Assembly: GCA_963730785.1 (NCBI GenBank) | Contig: CAVSTF010000006.1 | Location: 124,001-188,000, forward strand | DNA length: 64,000 bases | Reading direction: 5' to 3' | From: Bog-473 sp963730785 | GTDB taxonomy: Bacteria; Actinomycetota; Acidimicrobiia; Acidimicrobiales; RAAP-2 | Shown: positions 60,536 to 64,000 of the stretch, in pieces | How the letters are laid out: the number at the start of each line of letters is the position of its first letter | How positions within the stretch are numbered: position 1 is the first letter of the stretch | Notes under the pieces: model-generated | Database searches by the model: none | What the model saw: only the letters and a program-made list of their open reading frames with translations | What the model was told of the DNA's origin: nothing | Translations under genes and position numbers: made by a program

Positions 60536-61044
60536 CCGTCTACGACCGGCCCTTCGGCCGCTACCTGGAGGACTTCGTCCCGGGGGACATCTACCAACAT
60601 TGGCCCGGCAAGACCATCACCGAGGCCGACGACCATCTGTTCTGCATGATGACCATGAATCACCATCCACTGCACACCAATGCCTGGTTCGCCGAGCACG
60701 AGACGGTGCAGGGCAAGAACGTGGTGGTGGGCAACCTGGTCTATTCATTGGTGTTGGGCATGAGCGTGCCCGACGTCAGCGGAAGCTGTATCGCCAACCT
60801 TGAGGTCGAGTCGCTACTCCACCGCTTTCCCACCTTCCACGGCGACACCATCTATGCCGAGACCCGGGTGCTGGCGGCGGAGCCGTCGAAGTCCAAGGAC
60901 GACCGTGGCATCGTGACGGTGGAGACCAAGGGCTTCAACCAGGATGGCAAAGAGGTCTGTTACTTCCGGCGCAAGCTCATGGTCTGGAAGACGGCCAACG
61001 CACCGAAGCGCCGCCGCCCCTACGACGACGACGTCTGGGACTGA
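60532..61044 (+). CDS. mch: Mesaconyl-CoA hydratase, MaoC family
   Basis: 170 residues. 'GRYLEDFVPGDIYQHWPGKTITEADDHLFCMMTMNHHPLH' includes the MaoC catalytic Asp/His pair, and 'VVVGNLVYSLVLGMSVPDVSG', 'SLLHRFPTFHGDTIYAETRVL' and 'SKDDRGIVTVETKGFNQDGKEVCYFRRK' agree closely with the short actinobacterial mesaconyl-CoA hydratase of the ethylmalonyl-CoA pathway. It would hydrate mesaconyl-CoA (Mcd product) to beta-methylmalyl-CoA (Mcl substrate). Confidence 0.86.
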   Translation: MTVYDRPFGRYLEDFVPGDIYQHWPGKTITEADDHLFCMMTMNHHPLHTNAWFAEHETVQGKNVVVGNLVYSLVLGMSVPDVSGSCIANLEVESLLHRFPTFHGDTIYAETRVLAAEPSKSKDDRGIVTVETKGFNQDGKEVCYFRRKLMVWKTANAPKRRRPYDDDVWD

Positions 61045-61930
61045 GGTTTCGACCGCCCGGATCAAGCGATTCCGGGATCGGCTCCTCGGCTGGGGAGAGG
61101 CCAACCGACGGTCGTTTCCATGGCGCAGCACTCGTGATCCATGGAGTGTGCTGGTCAGCGAGGTGATGTTGCAGCAGACCCAAGCCGACCGGGTCGTGCC
61201 GTATTACCTCTCGTTTCTTGAACGTTTTCCCACGCCAGCGGTGTGTGCGGCAGCACCGGCTTCGGATGTCATCCGGCTTTGGTCGGGTCTCGGGTACAAC
61301 CGCCGGGCGCTCAATCTGCATCGAGCCGCTCAGCAGATTGCGGCTGAATTCGATGGGATGCTCCCGATGGACGAACTGCTGCTGCGATCGCTCCCTGGGA
61401 TCGGGCCGTACACGGCGCGTGCGGTGCTGTCGTTCGGCTTCGAGGTGGACGTGGCCCCCGTCGACACCAATGTGGTGCGGGTGCTGAGCCGTTGCGTGAC
61501 CGGCGCTCCGTTGCCACTGACCGAAGCCCAGGTGTTGGCCGATCGCCTGCTGCCGTCCGGGCGCTCCTGGGAGTTCAACCAGACCATGTTCGACGTGGGA
61601 GCAACGCTCTGCGTCGGAACGAACCCGCGCTGCGAGGACTGCCCGTTGCGGGGTATGTGCGTGTGGCGGCGGTCCGGACTGGTCGACCCAGATCCCTGGC
61701 GGGCCAGTCCGTCGGTTCGTCCGCAATCCAAGTTCGCCGGGTCGGATCGACAGGGGCGGGGCCGGTTGCTCGACGCCCTGCGCTTCGGTCCGGTGCCTGA
61801 AAAGGTGGTGGCCGACGCGTGTGGCTGGCCGGACGAGGCCGATCGGGCGGCCCGCATTGCCCATGCGTTGGTCGCCGAGGGCTTTGCCGAGTGGGTTGGG
61901 TCGCGGCCGCTGATGCTGCGACTGCGCTGA
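60944..61930 (+). CDS. mutY: A/G-specific adenine glycosylase
   Basis: Removes adenine mispaired with 8-oxoguanine. The core begins near 61057: 'WSVLVSEVMLQQTQADRVVPYY' with catalytic Glu, HhH 'LRSLPGIGPYTARAVLSFGF', catalytic Asp in 'VAPVDTNVVRVLSRC', and 4Fe-4S Cys in 'CVGTNPRCEDCPLRGMC'. A C-terminal winged-helix-like domain replaces the NUDIX-like domain of E. coli MutY. Start unresolved: the only in-frame start codon is ATG 60944 inside mch, giving an unusual 38-residue extension; a lost or rare start near 61050 is more likely. Confidence 0.9.
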   Translation: MAKRSVTSGASSWSGRRPTHRSAAAPTTTTSGTEVSTARIKRFRDRLLGWGEANRRSFPWRSTRDPWSVLVSEVMLQQTQADRVVPYYLSFLERFPTPAVCAAAPASDVIRLWSGLGYNRRALNLHRAAQQIAAEFDGMLPMDELLLRSLPGIGPYTARAVLSFGFEVDVAPVDTNVVRVLSRCVTGAPLPLTEAQVLADRLLPSGRSWEFNQTMFDVGATLCVGTNPRCEDCPLRGMCVWRRSGLVDPDPWRASPSVRPQSKFAGSDRQGRGRLLDALRFGPVPEKVVADACGWPDEADRAARIAHALVAEGFAEWVGSRPLMLRLR

Positions 61931-62004
61931 ATCTCATTACGCAATCTCTGTCGCCTCGCCAGCCGTATCCCTTACCGATGCGGGGACCGAAGAGGAGAGT
62001 GCGT

Positions 62005-62208
62005 ATGCCCAATCGAGTGTCAATAGTGCGCAACAGAGTGTCGCGGCGGCTCGTGCCGATTGCGATTGCGGCCATTCTGGGCGTGGCGGTGGCGGCTTGT
62101 GGCTCCAGCGGCGGCGCGTCCAGCGGTGGACAATCGAACACACCAACGTCTACCTCATCGGGCGGCTCGGGTGGCGGTTCGGGCGGAAGCGGCGGCGCCG
62201 GCTTCTAG
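62005..62208 (+). CDS. Short lipoprotein with Ser/Gly-rich tail
   Basis: 67 residues. Signal 'RRLVPIAIAAILGVAVAAC' with lipobox VAAC (Cys near 34), followed only by a Ser/Gly/Thr tail. GAGGAG lies upstream of the ATG. There is no folded domain. It may be a truncated lipoprotein or a lipid-anchored spacer; the downstream hydrolase stop lies 16 bases away, so no frameshifted remainder is apparent. Confidence 0.6.
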   Translation: MPNRVSIVRNRVSRRLVPIAIAAILGVAVAACGSSGGASSGGQSNTPTSTSSGGSGGGSGGSGGAGF

Positions 62209-62224
62209 TCCAGTCTGGAAGCGC

Positions 62225-63094
62225 CTATTTCTTGAGGAAATCGAGGATCAGGCGGTTCACCTCGGCCGGCTGCTCCAGCTGGAGGAAGTGGCCTGCGTGG
62301 TCGACGATCGACACTTCGGAGCCCTCGGCCAGGAAGTCGAGCGGGTTGCCGATGGAGCTGAGCAACATGCAGCCGTCGTCGCGCCCGTGCAGATACAGCG
62401 TGGGCTTGGGGGTTGGCAGCAGCGACGAGTTCTGCTCGTCGGCGTACTCCTCCACTTGGAGCTCGGGGTTGTAGAGGGCCCGGTAGTACCCAATGGCGGC
62501 GGCAATGTGGGCCGAGTCACCAATGGATTCCTTTACCTGGGCGATATCCCATGAACCGTCGAAGCCGGGAGACCAGTAGTCCCACAATCCATCAATGAAG
62601 GCGAAGTCATCCAAAGGAAGGGCCAGTTCGGCCAGCGGCGACAAGAAAAAGAACATGTACCAACTGGCGCGCAACTGGTCGAAGTTGAAGAGCGACATGC
62701 CGATGGACCCGGTGGGCGGCACGGCGGCGGTGACCACCCGGCGCCAGCGGTCGGGCTGATGGGCCACGGCGGCGTAGGTGCACATCGCCCCCCAGTCGTG
62801 GCCGATGATGACGGCGTCATCGCTGGCCCCGAGCGTGTCGTGCAGTGCGTTGGCGTCTCGGGCCAGGGCGCCGATTTGGTAGTGGCCGTCGGCCGGAATT
62901 TCGGTCGGGCCGTAGCCGCGTAGGAAAGGGGCCACCGCGTGATAGCCGGCTGCGGCAAGTTCGGGCAGGAGGTGGCGCCAGGTGTGCGCCGTGTCCGGGA
63001 ACCCGTGAAGGCAGAGCGCCAGGGGACCGTCGGCGGGTCCATCTTCCAGGTAGGCGAACTCCACTCCGTTGGCATTGACCGATCGGGTATCCAT
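62225..63094 (-). CDS. Epoxide-hydrolase-like alpha/beta hydrolase
   Basis: 289 residues from ATG 63094. 'LALCLHGFPDTAHTWRHLLPEL' oxyanion loop, 'VAPFLRGYGPTEIP', nucleophile Asp in 'VIIGHDWGAMCTYAAVA', cap domain (about 130-210, 'YMFFFLSPLAELALPLDDFAFIDGLWDYW'), and His in 'VDHAGHFLQLEQPAEV'. Asp as nucleophile fits epoxide hydrolases and haloalkane dehalogenases; the halide Trp after Asp (DW) is present in both. Substrate unknown. Confidence 0.88.
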   Translation of the reverse strand: MDTRSVNANGVEFAYLEDGPADGPLALCLHGFPDTAHTWRHLLPELAAAGYHAVAPFLRGYGPTEIPADGHYQIGALARDANALHDTLGASDDAVIIGHDWGAMCTYAAVAHQPDRWRRVVTAAVPPTGSIGMSLFNFDQLRASWYMFFFLSPLAELALPLDDFAFIDGLWDYWSPGFDGSWDIAQVKESIGDSAHIAAAIGYYRALYNPELQVEEYADEQNSSLLPTPKPTLYLHGRDDGCMLLSSIGNPLDFLAEGSEVSIVDHAGHFLQLEQPAEVNRLILDFLKK

Positions 63095-63137
63095 GGCGAC
63101 CAAACGTATCTCCCGAGCCGGAGGTAACGTCTATGGA

Positions 63138-63992
63138 GTGAACGTCACCTTTTATGGCGTCCGGGGGTCATGTCCGTGTTCGGGGGATCGCTACCGGCGG
63201 TATGGGGGTAATACCTCCTGTCTGGTCGTCAACGTCGATGACGACGACCCGTTAATCATTGACCTGGGCACCGGGCTGCGGGCGTTGGGCGACGTGCTGC
63301 ACAAGGAAGTGCGGGCCCTCGGGACCCCGCTGCACGCCACGGCGCTGCTGAGCCACCTGCACTTCGACCACATTCTGGGGCTGCCCTTCTTCGCCCCGCT
63401 GCATGATCCGGGTGCCCGCCTGACCATTCACGGGCCGGCGCAACCCAAGGGCAGCCTGAAGGACGCCCTACATGCCGCCGTGCAGCCGCCCGTGTTTCCG
63501 ATCCACATGGAGCAGTTCCGGGGGGAACTCATCAGCGTGGACACCCGGGATGAGGATTTCTCTATCGGGTCGGTCAAGGTGATGGCCCGCACCATTCCCC
63601 ATGCTGGCGCCACGCTCGGTTTCCGTATTGAGGCCGAGGGCCGGACCATGGCCTACATGTCTGATCACCAGGCGCCCCTGGACCGACGGACCATTCCGGA
63701 CGCCGTGCTCGAGTTGTGCAACGGCGTGGACCTGTTGGTGCATGACGGCCAGTACACCGACGACGAGTTCTCGGCCAAGGCCGACTGGGGCCACTCCACT
63801 GCTGCCTTCGCCGTGCACGTGGCGGCCGAAGCCGGGGTGAAGCGGCTCATGCTGTCGCACCACGACCCTTCGCACAACGACCGCGAACTTGATCGGATCC
63901 TGACGCAGGCCCGGCGTCTGCCCGAGGCCAAGGGCATCGAGGACATTTCCTCGGCTCACGAGTCGCAAAACATCGACCTCGGTAAGGCGTAA
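63138..63992 (+). CDS. Metallo-beta-lactamase-fold hydrolase
   Basis: 284 residues. Metal motif 'LLSHLHFDHILGLPFF' (HxHxDH), 'RTIPHAGATLGFRIEAEG' and 'MAYMSDHQAPLD', with 'LMLSHHDPSHNDREL' supplying the last His. 'VTFYGVRGSCPCSGDRYRRYGGNTSCLVV' at the N-terminus is the PhnP/cAMP-phosphodiesterase-like branch (RNase Z-type). GTG 63138 is chosen because family similarity begins there. Divergent from the epoxide-hydrolase gene, 43 bases apart. Confidence 0.9.
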   Translation: MNVTFYGVRGSCPCSGDRYRRYGGNTSCLVVNVDDDDPLIIDLGTGLRALGDVLHKEVRALGTPLHATALLSHLHFDHILGLPFFAPLHDPGARLTIHGPAQPKGSLKDALHAAVQPPVFPIHMEQFRGELISVDTRDEDFSIGSVKVMARTIPHAGATLGFRIEAEGRTMAYMSDHQAPLDRRTIPDAVLELCNGVDLLVHDGQYTDDEFSAKADWGHSTAAFAVHVAAEAGVKRLMLSHHDPSHNDRELDRILTQARRLPEAKGIEDISSAHESQNIDLGKA

Positions 63993-64000
63993 ATGTCGGG

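Overview
The window looks like one stretch of an actinobacterial chromosome, probably class Acidimicrobiia. It has high GC, frequent GTG/TTG starts, ATGA stop/start overlaps, mycobacterial-type enzymes (SerC, LeuA, GatCAB) and secreted proteins built from 'GYWLVASDGGVFAFGDA' repeats. The class is an inference and was not checked against any database. No rRNA, tRNA, CRISPR array, insertion sequence or phage gene was recognised.

Layout: (1) 0-11.4 kb: frameshifted MFS exporter, SCP2-like protein, an esterase-gatC-gatA-gatB operon, a TetR regulator divergent from an MMPL exporter across a palindromic operator, ilvD and a lipoprotein. (2) 11.5-15.1 kb: ilvB-ilvN-ilvC behind a transcription attenuator. 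(3) 15.1-20.3 kb: two large secreted proteins sharing an apparently identical 828-bp 3' end. (4) 20.4-27.2 kb: DUF2277, ArsR-SRPBCC pair, SDR, serC, an aspC-like aminotransferase, serA, VOC protein. (5) 27.2-39.6 kb: attenuated leuA, GNAT proteins, adenine deaminase, greA-leuC-leuD, a LysR regulator, and attenuated leuB-ilvE-cimA. (6) 39.6-52.1 kb: hydrolases and a fatty-acid/steroid-type beta-oxidation set (acyl-CoA dehydrogenase, thiolase, crotonase, thioesterase, acyl-CoA synthetase, SDR) with two KstR-type palindromes. (7) 52.1-64 kb: cell-envelope genes (propeller lipoprotein, Lgt-like, NlpC/P60), an ethylmalonyl-CoA-pathway group (mcl, mcd, mch), mutY and hydrolases.

How the genes work together: the window carries nearly all of branched-chain amino-acid synthesis (ilvD, ilvBNC, leuA, leuCD, leuB, ilvE) plus cimA, so isoleucine is probably made from pyruvate and acetyl-CoA via citramalate; no ilvA is present here. 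Three of these transcription units start with a tiny leader peptide rich in the regulated amino acids. Each leader's stop codon lies at or inside the 5' arm of a hairpin, and a terminator hairpin with a T-run follows. The leaders read ILVLV (ilvB), five Leu (leuA) and V-G-I-I (leuB-ilvE-cimA), a distributed ribosome-mediated attenuation regulon.

Quality: about two dozen single-base frameshifts, many at short homopolymers, interrupt otherwise well-conserved genes and cluster at 0.5-1.6, 30-32 and 38-46 kb. They look like assembly errors rather than gene decay, and the affected genes are annotated over their reconstructed full span.
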